Positions 36,266 through 46,275 of a stretch of 47,423 nt of DNA are shown piece by piece. The notes beneath the pieces were generated by a model. It was given only the letters and a program-made list of their open reading frames with translations, was not told the origin of the DNA and did not search any database. Position 1 is the stretch's first letter. Each line of letters starts with the position of its first letter. This stretch comes from Gammaproteobacteria bacterium (GTDB taxonomy: Bacteria > Pseudomonadota > Gammaproteobacteria > Xanthomonadales > Wenzhouxiangellaceae). Position numbers and translations under genes: made by a program. The DNA lies in the NCBI GenBank assembly GCA_021772975.1, contig JAJFKY010000023.1, positions 1 to 47,423 of the forward strand. The letters run 5' to 3'.

Positions 36266-36285
36266 GCCGGGCAATCTTGCCCGGC
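36266..36285. promoter_or_regulatory. Hairpin in the rpmJ-rpsM leader
   Basis: A perfect 9-bp stem GCCGGGCAA/TTGCCCGGC with a 2-nt loop, 29 bp before the rpsM start. It lacks a downstream T-run on the minus strand, so it is not a classical terminator. In E. coli S4 binds a pseudoknot leader here to control the alpha operon. This hairpin might be part of a comparable structure or a processing site, by position only. Confidence 0.35.
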
Positions 36286-36331
36286 GAAAAACATTCAATT
36301 ATAACAAAAAAATCGCGCTGCATGTTAGTTA

Positions 36332-36448
36332 TCAACCTTGGCGCTGCTTATGCTTAGCATCGGATTTGCAGATCACATACACCACCCGGCGGCGGCGTAC
36401 GATTTTGCAGTTCCGACAGATTTTTTTGACTGATGCTTGTACTTTCAT
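36332..36448 (-). CDS. rpmJ: 50S ribosomal protein L36
   Basis: A 38-residue gene read directly from the sequence between secY and rpsM. It begins [19 protein letters not shown] and ends [10 protein letters not shown]. The zinc-binding set (two Cys in CRNC, a third in VICK, and His in KHKQ) is intact, so this is the C+ paralogue. Same length as E. coli RpmJ. The ribosome site is GGAGAGAG just upstream, and secY ends 19 bp before it. Confidence 0.97.
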   Translation of the reverse strand: MKVQASVKKICRNCKIVRRRRVVYVICKSDAKHKQRQG

Positions 36449-36467
36449 GCTCTCTCTCCAAACCTGC

Positions 36468-37829
36468 CTAGCGTCTGACTACGCCGCCGGAACGGCCATA
36501 GTTCTTGAGATTGGCTTTTTTCAGCAGGCTGTCATATTGATGCGATACCAGATGATTGTTGACCTGGGCGATGAAGTCCATGATGACCACCACCATAATC
36601 AGCAACGAAGTACCACCGAAATAAAACGGCACATTCCACTGCAATACCAGGAAGTTAGGCAGCAGACAGACCGCGGTCAGATACAGTGCGCCAACCGCGG
36701 TCAGGCGGGTCAGCACTTTATCCAGGTAATCGGCGGTCTGATGTCCCGGGCGAATACCAGGGATAAAAGCGCCGGACTTCTTGAGGTTGTCCGCTGTTTC
36801 CCGCGAATTGAACACAATCGCGGTATAGAAGAAACAGAAAAACACAATCAAAAAGCCGTAAATAAACATGTAAGCCGGCTGCCCGGGACTTAGCCATTGG
36901 TTCAGATTCTGCAGCCATAAGGTACCGCTGCCCTGCCCAAACCAGCTGGTCAGAGTGGCCGGGAACAACACCAGGCTGGAAGCAAAAATGGCCGGAATTA
37001 CACCCGCCATATTAACTTTCAGCGGTAGATGCGAGGTTTGGTTGTTATAAGCGCGACGACCCTGTCGTTGTGCGTAGTTGACGGTGATACGCCGCTGACC
37101 ACGTTCCACAAAAACCACAAACGCGGTCACGGCAATCGCCATGAACAGGAAGAATATAACAGTCAACGGCCCCAACTGACCGGTACGTGCCAATTCCAGT
37201 GTCGCGGCAATCGCGGACGGCAGGCCGGCCACAATACCGGCAAAAATGATCATCGAAATACCATTGCCGATACCACGCTCGGTGATCTGCTCACCCAACC
37301 ACATCAAAAACATGGTGCCCGCGGTCAATGAAACCATCGCGGTGAAGACAAAACTGATGCCCGGGTTAACCACGATCGGCAAGCCCGCGCCAGCCACCTG
37401 CTGCTGCATGGCCGAGGCCATGGCAATTGACTGGAAGACCGCCAGGATGACCGTGAAATAACGGGTGTACTGGGTAATTTTGCGGCGGCCCGATTCACCT
37501 TCTTTACGCAATTGCTGCAGCTGCGGTACAGCCGAGGTCATCAGCTGGAAAATAATCGAAGCCGAGATATACGGCATAACCCCCAGCGCGAACAATGAGA
37601 AACGTCCCAGTGCACCACCCGAGAAGGTATTAAAAATATCCAGAATGGTGCCACGCTGCTGATCCATGAACTGCAGCAGGGCTTCCGGGTTAACGCCCGG
37701 CACTGGAATGAATGTACCCATGCGAAACACCAGCAGCGCGCCAAGCAGAAACAGCAGGCGCTGCCGCAGCTCGGTCAACCGGCCGATTTTACCCAGCATT
37801 CCCGCCATTTGGGTGGAATTACTGGACAT
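36468..37829 (-). CDS. secY: Protein translocase subunit SecY
   Basis: A 453-residue core of the SecYEG channel in the inner membrane. Ten TM segments are visible, starting with [25 protein letters not shown]. The plug-region motif [21 protein letters not shown], the cytosolic loops [11 protein letters not shown] and [11 protein letters not shown] (SecA/ribosome contacts) and the C-terminal loop are present. Slightly longer than E. coli (443). Its ATG overlaps the rplO stop by one base (TAATG), implying translational coupling at the end of the spc operon. Confidence 0.99.
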   Translation of the reverse strand: MSSNSTQMAGMLGKIGRLTELRQRLLFLLGALLVFRMGTFIPVPGVNPEALLQFMDQQRGTILDIFNTFSGGALGRFSLFALGVMPYISASIIFQLMTSAVPQLQQLRKEGESGRRKITQYTRYFTVILAVFQSIAMASAMQQQVAGAGLPIVVNPGISFVFTAMVSLTAGTMFLMWLGEQITERGIGNGISMIIFAGIVAGLPSAIAATLELARTGQLGPLTVIFFLFMAIAVTAFVVFVERGQRRITVNYAQRQGRRAYNNQTSHLPLKVNMAGVIPAIFASSLVLFPATLTSWFGQGSGTLWLQNLNQWLSPGQPAYMFIYGFLIVFFCFFYTAIVFNSRETADNLKKSGAFIPGIRPGHQTADYLDKVLTRLTAVGALYLTAVCLLPNFLVLQWNVPFYFGGTSLLIMVVVIMDFIAQVNNHLVSHQYDSLLKKANLKNYGRSGGVVRR

Positions 37830-38263
37830 TATGCTTCGACCTTGCCGCCGGCAGCTTCGATGGCTTTCGCCGCGCCCTTGGTGACGCGAATACCGCGCAC
37901 GGTCAAGGCCCGCTCAATGGTGCCGGTGTTGACCAGCTTGACGCGCTTGATGGCGGCACTGATCAGGCCGGCAGCACGAATGCTGTCCATATCCAAAACA
38001 TCGCCCTCAATGGCGCCCAGTTGATACAGAAAGATCTCATCGGTCTTGCGGCCGATTGCACTGCTGAAACCTACTTTAGGCAAACGGCGCTGCAGCGGCA
38101 TCTGACCGCCTTCAAAGCCGACCTTATGAAAACCACCGGAACGCGATTTCTGTCCTTTGTGACCACGGCCACCGGTTTTACCCAGGCCCGAGCCAATCCC
38201 ACGGCCAACCCGCTTGCGGTCTTTTTTGCTGCCCTCCGCGGGCTTGAGATCATTCAATTTCAT
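37829..38263 (-). CDS. rplO: 50S ribosomal protein L15
   Basis: A 144-residue L15, a late-assembly 23S rRNA protein. It starts [20 protein letters not shown] with the Gly-rich extension [22 protein letters not shown]. The C-terminal globular part ends [14 protein letters not shown]. Same length as E. coli. It is coupled to secY by a TAATG overlap and lies 46 bp after rpmD. Confidence 0.98.
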   Translation of the reverse strand: MKLNDLKPAEGSKKDRKRVGRGIGSGLGKTGGRGHKGQKSRSGGFHKVGFEGGQMPLQRRLPKVGFSSAIGRKTDEIFLYQLGAIEGDVLDMDSIRAAGLISAAIKRVKLVNTGTIERALTVRGIRVTKGAAKAIEAAGGKVEA

Positions 38264-38309
38264 GGGTGTACTTCCTATTCGTCAAGATCGCAGTCACTGC
38301 CCTGTTAAT

Positions 38310-38708
38310 TCAGGCAGCTTCCACTCGTACAAGATAATTAACCTGGTTGACCATACCGCGAATGGCTGGCGTGTCTTCCAGTTCTACCGTTTGATGCATT
38401 CTACGCAGACCCAGACCACGCACGGTCAGGCGATGCTTGCCGATGCAACCATTAGGACTGCGCACCAGCGTCACCTTGATTCTGCCAGCAGGTTTTTTCG
38501 CTGCTGCCTTGGCGGGCTTGGCCGCCGCTTCCGGCTTGCTTACCGCGCTGTCAGCCGACTTGGCTGAAGCTTTCTTGCTGGCAGCTTTCTTGCTGGCGGT
38601 CTTTTTGCCGACAGCCTTCTTACTGGCGGTTTTTTTACCGGCGGTCTTTTTGGCAGCAGTTTTTTTGCTGACCTTTTTGGTGACCGCTTGCTTGCTTGTC
38701 TCAGACAT
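38310..38708 (-). CDS. rpmD: 50S ribosomal protein L30 with long Lys/Ala-rich N-terminal extension
   Basis: 132 residues, against about 60 in typical bacterial L30. The C-terminal 58 residues (75-132) are a normal L30 ([46 protein letters not shown]). Residues 1-74 form a basic, disordered-looking tail with repeats of KKTAS/KKTAG/KKA, like histone H1 or bacterial H1-like proteins. The ATG at 38708 overlaps the rpsE stop by 8 bp. No in-frame Met lies between it and the core, and the first GTG falls inside the core, so the extension appears to be translated. Location rpsE-rpmD-rplO is canonical. The tail might bind rRNA or DNA; its role is unknown. Confidence 0.95.
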   Translation of the reverse strand: MSETSKQAVTKKVSKKTAAKKTAGKKTASKKAVGKKTASKKAASKKASAKSADSAVSKPEAAAKPAKAAAKKPAGRIKVTLVRSPNGCIGKHRLTVRGLGLRRMHQTVELEDTPAIRGMVNQVNYLVRVEAA

Positions 38709-39213
38709 GATTTTCCATTACCTCTTCTACCGATTTACCACGCTTGAAAGCGATGGCTTTCGGCGACATCATGGCGCTCAGGCCTTTAACCGTCGCACGC
38801 ACCAGGTTGATCGGGTTGTTGGAGCCATTACTTTTAGCCAGTACGTTATGTACGCCAACCGCCTCCAGCACCGCACGCATCGCGCCGCCGGCAATAACAC
38901 CGGTACCTTCCGAAGCCGGCTGCATGTAAATGCGCGAGCCACCATGCCGTGATTTGATGGGATGCCACAAAGTGCCTTCCTTCAACTCAACCTTAATCAT
39001 ATTGCGACGGGCTTTTTCCACCGATTTCTGAATGGCGGCCGGCACTTCGCGGGCTTTGCCATAGCCAAAACCCACGGTACCGTTACCATCACCGACCACG
39101 CTCAGCGCGGTGAAACCAAATTGCCTACCGCCCTTGACCACTTTGGCCACGCGGTTGACGGCAACCAGTTTTTCGATCATGCCGTCGTCTTTATCCATAT
39201 GCGATGCAGACAT
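38701..39213 (-). CDS. rpsE: 30S ribosomal protein S5
   Basis: A 170-residue S5 with the N-terminal dsRNA-binding-like domain ([33 protein letters not shown]) and the C-terminal domain ([19 protein letters not shown]). It shapes mRNA entry and decoding fidelity. AGGA lies 7 nt before the ATG at 39213. Its stop overlaps the start of the extended rpmD by 8 bp. Length close to E. coli (167). Confidence 0.98.
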   Translation of the reverse strand: MSASHMDKDDGMIEKLVAVNRVAKVVKGGRQFGFTALSVVGDGNGTVGFGYGKAREVPAAIQKSVEKARRNMIKVELKEGTLWHPIKSRHGGSRIYMQPASEGTGVIAGGAMRAVLEAVGVHNVLAKSNGSNNPINLVRATVKGLSAMMSPKAIAFKRGKSVEEVMENHV

Positions 39214-39256
39214 TTATCAATCCTATCGTTATGTTCTCGTTCAATCTTTGCGCGGC

Positions 39257-39613
39257 TTAGAATTTCAAACCGGCTTCACGCGCAGCGTCTGCCAGTTGCT
39301 TCATACGACCATGGTATTTAAACCCGGAACGGTCAAAAGCAACCTGTTCAACACCGGCGGCAATCGCTCTTTCGGCAATTGCCTTACCTACTGCAGCCGC
39401 GGCATCCTTGTTCTGAGTGCTATCCACACTGCCGCGGATATCTTTTTGCAAGGTCGAGGCTGCCGCCAGCACTTCACCGCCATTCGGGGCGATCAATTGT
39501 GCATAGATATGGCGGCCACTGCGATGCACACTCAGGCGCGCGATACCCAGACGCTGAATACGCGATCTGGTTTTACGGGCGCGGCGTAAGCGTGCGACTT
39601 TCTTGTTAATCAT
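39257..39613 (-). CDS. rplR: 50S ribosomal protein L18
   Basis: A 118-residue L18, which binds 5S rRNA with L5. A basic N-terminus ([20 protein letters not shown]) precedes [19 protein letters not shown] and the C-terminal [20 protein letters not shown]. About the same length as E. coli (117). It lies between rplF and rpsE as expected. Confidence 0.98.
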   Translation of the reverse strand: MINKKVARLRRARKTRSRIQRLGIARLSVHRSGRHIYAQLIAPNGGEVLAAASTLQKDIRGSVDSTQNKDAAAAVGKAIAERAIAAGVEQVAFDRSGFKYHGRMKQLADAAREAGLKF

Positions 39614-39636
39614 CGAACCAGTCTCCTGCTCAGCCG

Positions 39637-40161
39637 TTAGGCTTTCTTGGCTTCTTTCATGATCACGCGCTCATCCGCATAGCGCACGCCTTTACCTTTG
39701 TAAGGTTCGGGCGGACGATAGGCGCGAATTTTAGCGGCGACTTGTCCTACCTGCTGTTTGTCAATCCCTCTGACAACCACTTCCGTCTGGCTGGGCGTCT
39801 CAATACTGATCCCATCCGGCACGGTAAATTCCACCGGATGTGAAAAACCCAGGCTCAGATTCAGGCTATTGCCCTGCATCTGAGCACGGTAACCCACACC
39901 GCGCAGCTCCAGCTTGCGCTCGAAACCATCGCTGACACCGGTCACCATATTGCCAAACAGCGCACGAATGGTACCGCGCAGAGCAACCTGCTGTTCCGGA
40001 CCGGTTACCAGGATTTCCTGGTTGTCTTCGGTCACGCCAAAGGCTTCCGGCAACTGCAAATCCAGGCTGCCTTTGGGACCTTTCACGGTCAATTGCTGGC
40101 CATCCAGCTTGTATTCAACGCCGTTGGGCAGCGTGATTGGTTTTTTTGCCACGCGGGACAT
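39637..40161 (-). CDS. rplF: 50S ribosomal protein L6
   Basis: A 174-residue L6 near the factor-binding (sarcin-ricin) region. It begins [19 protein letters not shown], shows the duplicated L6 fold, and ends in the signature [21 protein letters not shown]. coli L6 is 177 residues. It lies 23 bp before rplR. Confidence 0.98.
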   Translation of the reverse strand: MSRVAKKPITLPNGVEYKLDGQQLTVKGPKGSLDLQLPEAFGVTEDNQEILVTGPEQQVALRGTIRALFGNMVTGVSDGFERKLELRGVGYRAQMQGNSLNLSLGFSHPVEFTVPDGISIETPSQTEVVVRGIDKQQVGQVAAKIRAYRPPEPYKGKGVRYADERVIMKEAKKA

Positions 40162-40202
40162 CTGTGTTCTCCTATCCTTTGCTGCTGATATGCGGTTCTA
40201 AA

Positions 40203-40598
40203 TCAAACCACATAGCACAATACTTCGCCGCCGTGCCCTTTGGCGCGGGCGCTGGCATCGGTCATAATTCCCTGGGAGGTGCTGATAATAGCCACACCCA
40301 GACCACTCATTACGCGCGGCAGATCATCTTTGCCGCGGTATTGGCGCAGACCAGGACGGCTGGCGCGATCCAGGCGGTCAATCACGCCCTTGCCTTCCAG
40401 GTATTTCAAGCTGATGGTCAGTTCGGCTTTACCATCGACATCTTCAACCTTGCTGTCATTGATAAAACCTTCTTGCTGCAATACTTTCGCAATGCCGACC
40501 TTGGTCTTGGAACTGCGCATGCTTACCGTGGCTTTTTTAACAGCCTGGGCATTGCGGATCCGAGTCAGCATATCCGCGATGGGGTCATTCATACTCAT
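40203..40598 (-). CDS. rpsH: 30S ribosomal protein S8
   Basis: A 131-residue S8, a primary 16S rRNA binder. The start [20 protein letters not shown] and the C-terminal [23 protein letters not shown] are diagnostic. In E. coli S8 represses the spc operon by binding the rplX-rplE junction, and a hairpin is present there (41521-41536). Length is one residue over E. coli. Confidence 0.98.
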   Translation of the reverse strand: MSMNDPIADMLTRIRNAQAVKKATVSMRSSKTKVGIAKVLQQEGFINDSKVEDVDGKAELTISLKYLEGKGVIDRLDRASRPGLRQYRGKDDLPRVMSGLGVAIISTSQGIMTDASARAKGHGGEVLCYVV

Positions 40599-40632
40599 AG
40601 TGATAACCTATCTGTGTTACTCAACAACGGCC

Positions 40633-40938
40633 TTACCAGCTGGCCTTGCGTAAGCCGGGAACATCCCCGCGCATGGCCGCTTCACGCAGCTTGTTACGGC
40701 TCAGGCCAAACTTGCGGTAATAACCGCGCGGCCGGCCGGATATCTGACAGCGGTTGCGCTGCCGTACCGGGCTGGAATCGCGCGGCAGGCTCGAGAGCTG
40801 CTTGATCGCTTCCAGCTTTTCTTCAAACGGCGTATCCGTAGATTTGATCTTGGCACGTAACTCAGCACGCTTGGCGGCATATTTTTTAACCAGCTCAGTA
40901 CGTTTGAGTTCGCGATTTACCATGGAAACTTTAGCCAT
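40633..40938 (-). CDS. rpsN: 30S ribosomal protein S14, zinc-independent type
   Basis: A 101-residue long-form S14 of the 30S head. The CxxC zinc set of the short form is absent. [33 protein letters not shown] is the family signature and the end is LRKASW. Same length as E. coli. It lies between rplE and rpsH. Confidence 0.98.
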   Translation of the reverse strand: MAKVSMVNRELKRTELVKKYAAKRAELRAKIKSTDTPFEEKLEAIKQLSSLPRDSSPVRQRNRCQISGRPRGYYRKFGLSRNKLREAAMRGDVPGLRKASW

Positions 40939-40959
40939 TATTGATTCCTGTCCTGTTCC

Positions 40960-41502
40960 TTATTTCTGCTTGAATGGGAAACCGAACGCAGCGAGCAGCG
41001 CGCGTCCTTCCTCATCCGTCTTGGCGGTTGTGGTGATGGCGATATCCATACCACGGGTCGCCTTGACCTCATCAAAATTGATTTCCGGAAAAATCGTCTG
41101 CTCGCGCACACCCAGGTTGTAATTGCCACGGCCATCAAATGACTTCGGGCTCAGACCACGGAAGTCGCGCACCCGCGGCAGGGAAATGCTGATCAGACGA
41201 TCCAGAAATTCGTACATGTGCCGGCGGCGCAGAGTCACTTTCGCGCCAATCGGATAACCATCACGGATTTTAAAGCTCGCCACCGATTTACGCGCCAGCG
41301 TAACGATCGGCTTCTGACCGGTGATCTTGGCCAGTTCCGCGGTTGCTTGTTCCATCACTTTCTTGTCAGCCACAGCTTCGCCCAGCCCCATATTGATGGT
41401 GATTTTGCTCACCTTCGGAACTTGCATGGGGTTGGTGTAGCCAAACTGCTCAATCAGCTTGGGGGTCACCACCTCAGTGTGCATGGTTTGTAAACGGATC
41501 AT
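40960..41502 (-). CDS. rplE: 50S ribosomal protein L5
   Basis: A 180-residue L5, part of the 5S rRNA complex and the B1b bridge. Typical blocks are [52 protein letters not shown] and [18 protein letters not shown]. Length is one residue over E. coli. A hairpin at 41521-41536 precedes its start. Confidence 0.98.
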   Translation of the reverse strand: MIRLQTMHTEVVTPKLIEQFGYTNPMQVPKVSKITINMGLGEAVADKKVMEQATAELAKITGQKPIVTLARKSVASFKIRDGYPIGAKVTLRRRHMYEFLDRLISISLPRVRDFRGLSPKSFDGRGNYNLGVREQTIFPEINFDEVKATRGMDIAITTTAKTDEEGRALLAAFGFPFKQK

Positions 41503-41520
41503 GGATAATTCCTACCTGTT

Positions 41521-41536
41521 CGTCTTACTCAAGACG
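41521..41536. promoter_or_regulatory. Hairpin at the rplX-rplE junction (possible S8 site)
   Basis: A perfect 6-bp stem CGTCTT/AAGACG with a 4-nt loop in the 36-bp rplX-rplE gap, just before the rplE ribosome site. In E. coli the S8 repressor binds the spc mRNA at this junction. Here the position agrees, but the stem lacks an obvious internal-bulge S8 motif, so assignment is tentative. Confidence 0.35.
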
Positions 41537-41538
41537 CC

Positions 41539-41856
41539 TTAAATATCAATAACTTCGCCATTGGACCGAAATACCCGCACTTTGCGGCCATCGTCCAGAT
41601 GCTTGAAGCCAACCTTGTCAGCCGCGCCGGTCGCCGGGTTAAACAGCGCCACGTTAGAGATATGAATCGGCGCTTCCTTTTCCACAATACCGCCCGGCTG
41701 CTGCCGAGCTGGATCGGGCTTGGTATGCCGCTTCACCATATTCACGCTTTCCACCAGCAGGCGGTCATTGGTCAACACCCGCAACACATTGCCACGCAGG
41801 CCTTTGCTGCGTCCTGCGGTGACAATGACTTCATCGCCTTTTCGGATACGTTTCAT
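41539..41856 (-). CDS. rplX: 50S ribosomal protein L24
   Basis: A 105-residue L24, an assembly initiator near the tunnel exit. The KOW motif is seen in [20 protein letters not shown], with [14 protein letters not shown] and the C-terminal [20 protein letters not shown]. Length close to E. coli (104). It lies 19 bp after rplN. Confidence 0.98.
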   Translation of the reverse strand: MKRIRKGDEVIVTAGRSKGLRGNVLRVLTNDRLLVESVNMVKRHTKPDPARQQPGGIVEKEAPIHISNVALFNPATGAADKVGFKHLDDGRKVRVFRSNGEVIDI

Positions 41857-41875
41857 AAATCTGCTCCGTCCTGAC

Positions 41876-42244
41876 CTACAGTACTTCTGGTGCCAGGGAA
41901 ATAATTTTCATAAACCGCTCGGAACGCAGCTCACGCGTTACCGGGCCAAAAATACGGGTACCGATCGGCTCCAGTTTGGCATTCAGCAGCACAGCCGCAT
42001 TGCCGTCAAACCGAATCAATGAGCCATCCCGGCGGCGTACGCCTTTGGCTGTCCGTACCACCACCGCGTTGTACACTTCGCCTTTTTTTACACGGCCACG
42101 CGGAATAGCATCTTTCACGGTGACCTTGATGACATCACCAATATTGGCGTAGCGGCGCTTGGAGCCGCCGAGCACTTTAATGCACTGCACTCTGCGTGCA
42201 CCACTGTTGTCAGCAGCTGACAAGGTGGATTGCATCTGAATCAT
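41876..42244 (-). CDS. rplN: 50S ribosomal protein L14
   Basis: A 122-residue L14 at the subunit interface (bridges B5 and B8). It starts [20 protein letters not shown] and contains [20 protein letters not shown] and [20 protein letters not shown]. It lies 20 bp after rpsQ and is first of the spc-operon genes by E. coli convention. Confidence 0.98.
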   Translation of the reverse strand: MIQMQSTLSAADNSGARRVQCIKVLGGSKRRYANIGDVIKVTVKDAIPRGRVKKGEVYNAVVVRTAKGVRRRDGSLIRFDGNAAVLLNAKLEPIGTRIFGPVTRELRSERFMKIISLAPEVL

Positions 42245-42264
42245 GGCTGTTACTCCTTAACTAA

Positions 42265-42537
42265 TTACTGTGCACGCTCGACGACTTCCACCACTTTCCA
42301 GGACTTGGTCTTGGAAATCGGGCGGCATTCGGCGATGCGCACGGTATCACCCTCGTTGCAGGTATTGTCTGCATCGTGGGCATGTACTTTGGTGTTGCGG
42401 GTCAAATACTTGCCATACAGCGGGTGTTTGACGCGGCGTTCCAGGCGCACAGTGACGGTCTGCTCCATCTTATTGCTGATCACCAGACCTACCTGACTGT
42501 GCTGTTTCTTGTTGCTGTCGTGGGCGATTTCACTCAT
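42265..42537 (-). CDS. rpsQ: 30S ribosomal protein S17
   Basis: A 90-residue S17, an early-assembly 16S binder with an OB fold. [39 protein letters not shown] and [18 protein letters not shown] are characteristic. Its ATG overlaps the rpmC stop by 4 bp, so the two are translationally coupled. Confidence 0.97.
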   Translation of the reverse strand: MSEIAHDSNKKQHSQVGLVISNKMEQTVTVRLERRVKHPLYGKYLTRNTKVHAHDADNTCNEGDTVRIAECRPISKTKSWKVVEVVERAQ

Positions 42538-42761
42538 GCCACTTCTCCTTCAACCGCGTCGTTTGCCTGAGCAGCTGCACGCTGTTGTCTCAGTATGGTT
42601 TGCACCCGCGCAATGTCTTTGCGCACCCGGCGCAATTCGCTGGTATTGACCAATTGGCCGGCACCATGCTGCATACGCATCTTGAACTGCTCCTGCAGCA
42701 GTTCCTGCATCTGCTGTTTGAGTTCATCAACGTTTTTTGTGCGTAAATCTTCAGCTTTCAT
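42534..42761 (-). CDS. rpmC: 50S ribosomal protein L29
   Basis: A 75-residue L29, a two-helix protein at the tunnel exit near the trigger-factor/SRP site. It starts [20 protein letters not shown] and has the signature [18 protein letters not shown]. About 12 residues longer than E. coli at the C-terminus. It is joined to rplP by a TAATG overlap and to rpsQ by a 4-bp overlap. Confidence 0.97.
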   Translation of the reverse strand: MKAEDLRTKNVDELKQQMQELLQEQFKMRMQHGAGQLVNTSELRRVRKDIARVQTILRQQRAAAQANDAVEGEVA

Positions 42762-43174
42762 TACATCACCGAGCGAGTCACAAATGTGGTTCTTACCGAA
42801 AGTTTGGCCGCTGCACGGGCAAATGCCTCGCGTGCAACGTCTTCACTAACGCCCTGAATTTCATAAATCATGCGGCCGGGCTGAATCGGGGCGACCCAGT
42901 ATTCAACATTGCCTTTACCTTTACCCATACGAACTTCGACAGGCTTTTTGGTGATCGGCTTATCCGGAAACACACGAATCCATAACTTACCGCCACGTTT
43001 TACATGCCGGGTAATGGCACGGCGTGCGGCCTCAATCTGGCGCGCGGTGATCTGTCCACGGGTGGTAGCTTTCAGGCCAAACTCTCCAAAGCTGACCTTG
43101 TTACCGACCTGTGCCAGACCACGGTTGCGGCCCTTCATCTGTTTTCTGAATTTGGTACGTTTAGGCTGTAACAC
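42761..43174 (-). CDS. rplP: 50S ribosomal protein L16
   Basis: A 137-residue L16 close to the A site and peptidyl-transferase centre. It starts [19 protein letters not shown] and keeps [19 protein letters not shown], the segment holding the Arg hydroxylated in E. coli. It lies 11 bp after rpsC and its stop overlaps the rpmC ATG by one base. Confidence 0.98.
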   Translation of the reverse strand: MLQPKRTKFRKQMKGRNRGLAQVGNKVSFGEFGLKATTRGQITARQIEAARRAITRHVKRGGKLWIRVFPDKPITKKPVEVRMGKGKGNVEYWVAPIQPGRMIYEIQGVSEDVAREAFARAAAKLSVRTTFVTRSVM

Positions 43175-43185
43175 GACAAATACTC

Positions 43186-43866
43186 CTAGCGTCCTGACCG
43201 GCGCGAGCTATCCTGGTCTTCTTTACCAGCCTGCTCCAGATCAAATACTTCGCCTTTATAAATCCAAACTTTGACACCCAGCACACCGTAGGTGGTGTGT
43301 GCTTCCACCACACCGTAATCAACGTCGGCGCGCAGGGTGTGCAATGGCACCTGACCTTCGCGGTACCATTCACTGCGGGCAATATCCGCGCCATTCAGGC
43401 GTCCAGCCACACTAACCTTGATACCCAGCGCACCCAGGCGCATGGCGCTGCCGACGGCACGTTTCATGGCGCGCCGGAACATCACGCGCTTTTCTAGCTG
43501 CGCCGCAATACCCTCGGCGACCAGCCGCGCGTCCAGCTCCGGCTTACGGATCTCTGACACACTGATGGTGGTCGGCACGCCGGTCATGGCGCTGACTTCA
43601 GCGCGCAGGCGTTCGATATCCTCACCTTTCTTGCCAATCACAATACCGGGGCGTGCGGTGTGTATGGTGATACGCGCCGCTTTGGCGGGACGTTCAATAT
43701 GCACTCTGCTGACCGCGGCGTCCGACAGTTTTTTCATGATAAATTCGCGCAGACGCAAATCTTCAATCAACTGGCGAGGAAAATCGCGCTTGTTGGCAAA
43801 CCACTTGGCATTCCAGTCTTTGGCGATGCCCAGGCGTATACCGATTGGATGTACTTTTTGACCCAT
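43186..43866 (-). CDS. rpsC: 30S ribosomal protein S3
   Basis: A 226-residue S3 at the mRNA entry tunnel. It starts [20 protein letters not shown] and shows the KH domain ([20 protein letters not shown]). The C-terminal domain has [20 protein letters not shown] and [15 protein letters not shown]. Slightly shorter than E. coli (233). It lies 12 bp after rplV. Confidence 0.98.
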   Translation of the reverse strand: MGQKVHPIGIRLGIAKDWNAKWFANKRDFPRQLIEDLRLREFIMKKLSDAAVSRVHIERPAKAARITIHTARPGIVIGKKGEDIERLRAEVSAMTGVPTTISVSEIRKPELDARLVAEGIAAQLEKRVMFRRAMKRAVGSAMRLGALGIKVSVAGRLNGADIARSEWYREGQVPLHTLRADVDYGVVEAHTTYGVLGVKVWIYKGEVFDLEQAGKEDQDSSRRSGR

Positions 43867-43878
43867 AATGTTCGTACC

Positions 43879-44211
43879 TTAACTTTCGCTGACCACCACG
43901 GTAATGTGGCTGGTGCGTTTCAGAATCCGGTTATAACGACCCTTCGCACGTGGCATGCCACGCTTTAAGGTTGGGCCTTCATCAACAAAAATCGTCTTGA
44001 TTTTCAACTCGTCAACATCCGCGCCGTTGTTGTGCTCGGCATTAGCCACGGCGGACATCAATACCTTGCGTACCCAGTGCGCAGCTTTTTTATTGCTGTA
44101 CTTAAGTAACTGCTCAGCGTTTTCCACCGGCATACCACGCACCTGATCGGCGATCAGCCGCACTTTCTGCGCGGAAATACGGACGCTCTTCAATACTGCT
44201 TGTGTTCCCAT
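43879..44211 (-). CDS. rplV: 50S ribosomal protein L22
   Basis: A 110-residue L22 whose hairpin lines the peptide exit tunnel. I start at the ATG at 44211 (GGTGA 6 nt upstream) rather than the GTG at 44220, because [19 protein letters not shown] then aligns in length with the E. coli N-terminus. The tunnel hairpin region ([19 protein letters not shown]) is intact. It lies 11 bp after rpsS. Confidence 0.97.
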   Translation of the reverse strand: MGTQAVLKSVRISAQKVRLIADQVRGMPVENAEQLLKYSNKKAAHWVRKVLMSAVANAEHNNGADVDELKIKTIFVDEGPTLKRGMPRAKGRYNRILKRTSHITVVVSES

Positions 44212-44222
44212 CGTGCTCACCG

Positions 44223-44495
44223 TTATTTGGCCTTGCGATCACCGGAGTGACCTCTGAAGGTCCGGGTAGGCGCAAACTCACCCAGCTTGTGACCCACCAT
44301 GTTTTCATTGATCAATACCGGCACATGCTGACGGCCATTGTGGATTGCGATGGTCAGACCGACCATATCAGGAGCAATCATGGAACGCCGCGACCAGGTT
44401 TTGATCGGCTTTTTGGAATTCGACGCGATGGCGGTCTCCACCTTTTGAGTCAGGTGGTGATCGACAAACGGGCCTTTACGTAATGAACGTGGCAT
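44223..44495 (-). CDS. rpsS: 30S ribosomal protein S19
   Basis: A 90-residue S19 of the 30S head, next to S13 and the A-site finger. It starts [20 protein letters not shown] and has [20 protein letters not shown] and the conserved [20 protein letters not shown]. Length as in E. coli within two residues. It lies 11 bp after rplB. Confidence 0.98.
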   Translation of the reverse strand: MPRSLRKGPFVDHHLTQKVETAIASNSKKPIKTWSRRSMIAPDMVGLTIAIHNGRQHVPVLINENMVGHKLGEFAPTRTFRGHSGDRKAK

Positions 44496-44506
44496 AACTT
44501 TCCTCG

Positions 44507-45337
44507 TTATTTACCTGACTTGCGACGACGCACAATCATGTTATCCGTACGCTTATTGGTACGAGTCTTGTAACCTTTGGTCGGTACACCCCAGGGGGTA
44601 ACCGGATGGCGGCCACCGGAAGTGCGGCCTTCACCACCACCATGCGGATGGTCAACCGGATTCATGGCGACACCACGCACGGTCGGGCGAATGCCTTTCC
44701 AGCGGGTCCGGCCAGCCTTGCCCAGCTTTTCCAGGTTGTGCTCGTTATTCGACACTTCACCCAGGGTTGCGCGGCAACGTGCCAGCACCTTGCGCATTTC
44801 ACCGGAACGCAGACGCAGAGTGGCGTACATGCCTTCCCGCGCCACCAGCTGAGCGGAACAACCGGCACTGCGTACCAGCTGTGCACCCTTGCCTGGTTTC
44901 ATTTCCACACAATGCACGGTTGAACCGACCGGAATGTTACGCAGCGGCAGGCTGTTGCCGACTTTGATCGGCGCCTGATTACCACTCATCACTTCATCAC
45001 CGGCGCGTAACAGACGCGGCGCGACGATATAGCGGCGCTCACCATCTGAATACAGCAGCAGGGCGATATGCGCGGTCCGGTTAGGATCGTATTCGATGCG
45101 TTCCACACGCGCCTGAATACCATCCTTATTGCGTTTGAAATCGATCATCCGATAACGCTGCTTATGGCCGCCGCCCTGGTGCCGGGTGGTGATCCGGCCG
45201 GTGTTATTGCGGCCGCCACTGCGGCCCTGCTTTTCCAGCAGCGGACGATGCGGCTCACCTTTGTGCAGGTGATCGTGTTTAATCTGTACCAGGCCACGGC
45301 GGCCAGGTGATGTTGGTTTTGCTTTGCTAATTGCCAT
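44507..45337 (-). CDS. rplB: 50S ribosomal protein L2
   Basis: A 276-residue L2, needed for subunit joining and peptidyl transfer. It begins [19 protein letters not shown], contains [19 protein letters not shown], and keeps the conserved C-terminal loop [19 protein letters not shown] with the near-universal His. E. coli L2 is 273 residues. It lies 11 bp after rplW. Confidence 0.98.
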   Translation of the reverse strand: MAISKAKPTSPGRRGLVQIKHDHLHKGEPHRPLLEKQGRSGGRNNTGRITTRHQGGGHKQRYRMIDFKRNKDGIQARVERIEYDPNRTAHIALLLYSDGERRYIVAPRLLRAGDEVMSGNQAPIKVGNSLPLRNIPVGSTVHCVEMKPGKGAQLVRSAGCSAQLVAREGMYATLRLRSGEMRKVLARCRATLGEVSNNEHNLEKLGKAGRTRWKGIRPTVRGVAMNPVDHPHGGGEGRTSGGRHPVTPWGVPTKGYKTRTNKRTDNMIVRRRKSGK

Positions 45338-45348
45338 TGCATCAAACC

Positions 45349-45651
45349 TCAGGCTTGTTCACCGTCTACCAGATCAATACTCTGCCCGGCTGCCAGGCGC
45401 ACATAGGCTTTTTTCCAGCCTTTGCGGGTACCCGGGCGGCCGCGAAACGCTTTGCGTTTGGCAGGCATGCTGACGACTTGTACTCCAGTTACTTGCACTT
45501 CAAACAAACCTTCAATGGCCTGTTTGATATCAGTTTTGGTCGCTGAACTGGCCACCTGGAATACGTATTGATTATTCGCTGCGCTGGCACGTGCCGTTTT
45601 TTCTGACACATGCGGACGCCGTACGACGTTATAGAGATGATTCTGCATCAT
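45349..45651 (-). CDS. rplW: 50S ribosomal protein L23
   Basis: A 100-residue L23 at the tunnel exit, the trigger-factor and SRP docking site. I start at the ATG at 45651, which overlaps the rplD stop (ATGA) and has AGGAG 8 nt upstream; a second ATG follows immediately. [15 protein letters not shown] and [20 protein letters not shown] are typical. Same length as E. coli. Confidence 0.97.
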   Translation of the reverse strand: MMQNHLYNVVRRPHVSEKTARASAANNQYVFQVASSATKTDIKQAIEGLFEVQVTGVQVVSMPAKRKAFRGRPGTRKGWKKAYVRLAAGQSIDLVDGEQA

Positions 45652-46250
45652 GCCAACCACTCCTGGATTTTGTTAATTGCGCCTACGCTCATCACCACTT
45701 TATCGGCCTGCACCAGGCTGACCGGATCAATAGCGGCAACGTCCATGGCATGCAAACCGATAATGTTACGGCTGGCCAGATAGACATTGTGATCCAGTTC
45801 ATCACTGACCAGAATGCCGCGTGCAACATTCCAGCCCGACAGCAGCTCATGCATCGATTTGGTTTTCGGCGCGTCGAGTTTGATCTCGTCAACCACGATC
45901 AGACGATCCTGACGCAGCAGCTCGGATAAAATCGCACGCATCGCACCCTGATACATTTTACGGTTGACCTTCTGCTTGAAGGACCGCGGTTTGGCGGCGA
46001 ACGTTCTACCACCGGTACGCCAGATAGGGCTGCTGCGGGTACCCGCACGAGCCTGACCCGTACCTTTTTGACGCCAGGGCTTGCGACCGCCGCCCGCGAC
46101 TTCAGCGCGGGTTTTCTGGGCTTTGGTGCCTGCACGGGCGCCAGCCAGATAAGCCGTCACAACCTGATGGACTAACGGCTCGGAAAATTCACGATCAAAC
46201 ACGGCGTCTGATACGCTGATTTTACTGCCGCTGTTGGTTGCCAGTTCCAT
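45648..46250 (-). CDS. rplD: 50S ribosomal protein L4
   Basis: A 200-residue L4 with a tunnel-lining extended loop (KPWRQKGTGQARAGTRSSPI) and a globular domain (LIVVDEIKLDAPKTKSMHEL). In E. coli L4 also represses the S10 operon. No separate leader is visible here, since tuf directly precedes rpsJ. It lies 25 bp after rplC and overlaps rplW by 4 bp. Confidence 0.98.
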   Translation of the reverse strand: MELATNSGSKISVSDAVFDREFSEPLVHQVVTAYLAGARAGTKAQKTRAEVAGGGRKPWRQKGTGQARAGTRSSPIWRTGGRTFAAKPRSFKQKVNRKMYQGAMRAILSELLRQDRLIVVDEIKLDAPKTKSMHELLSGWNVARGILVSDELDHNVYLASRNIIGLHAMDVAAIDPVSLVQADKVVMSVGAINKIQEWLA

Positions 46251-46275
46251 TATCTTTGCTCCTCAATACTGACTG

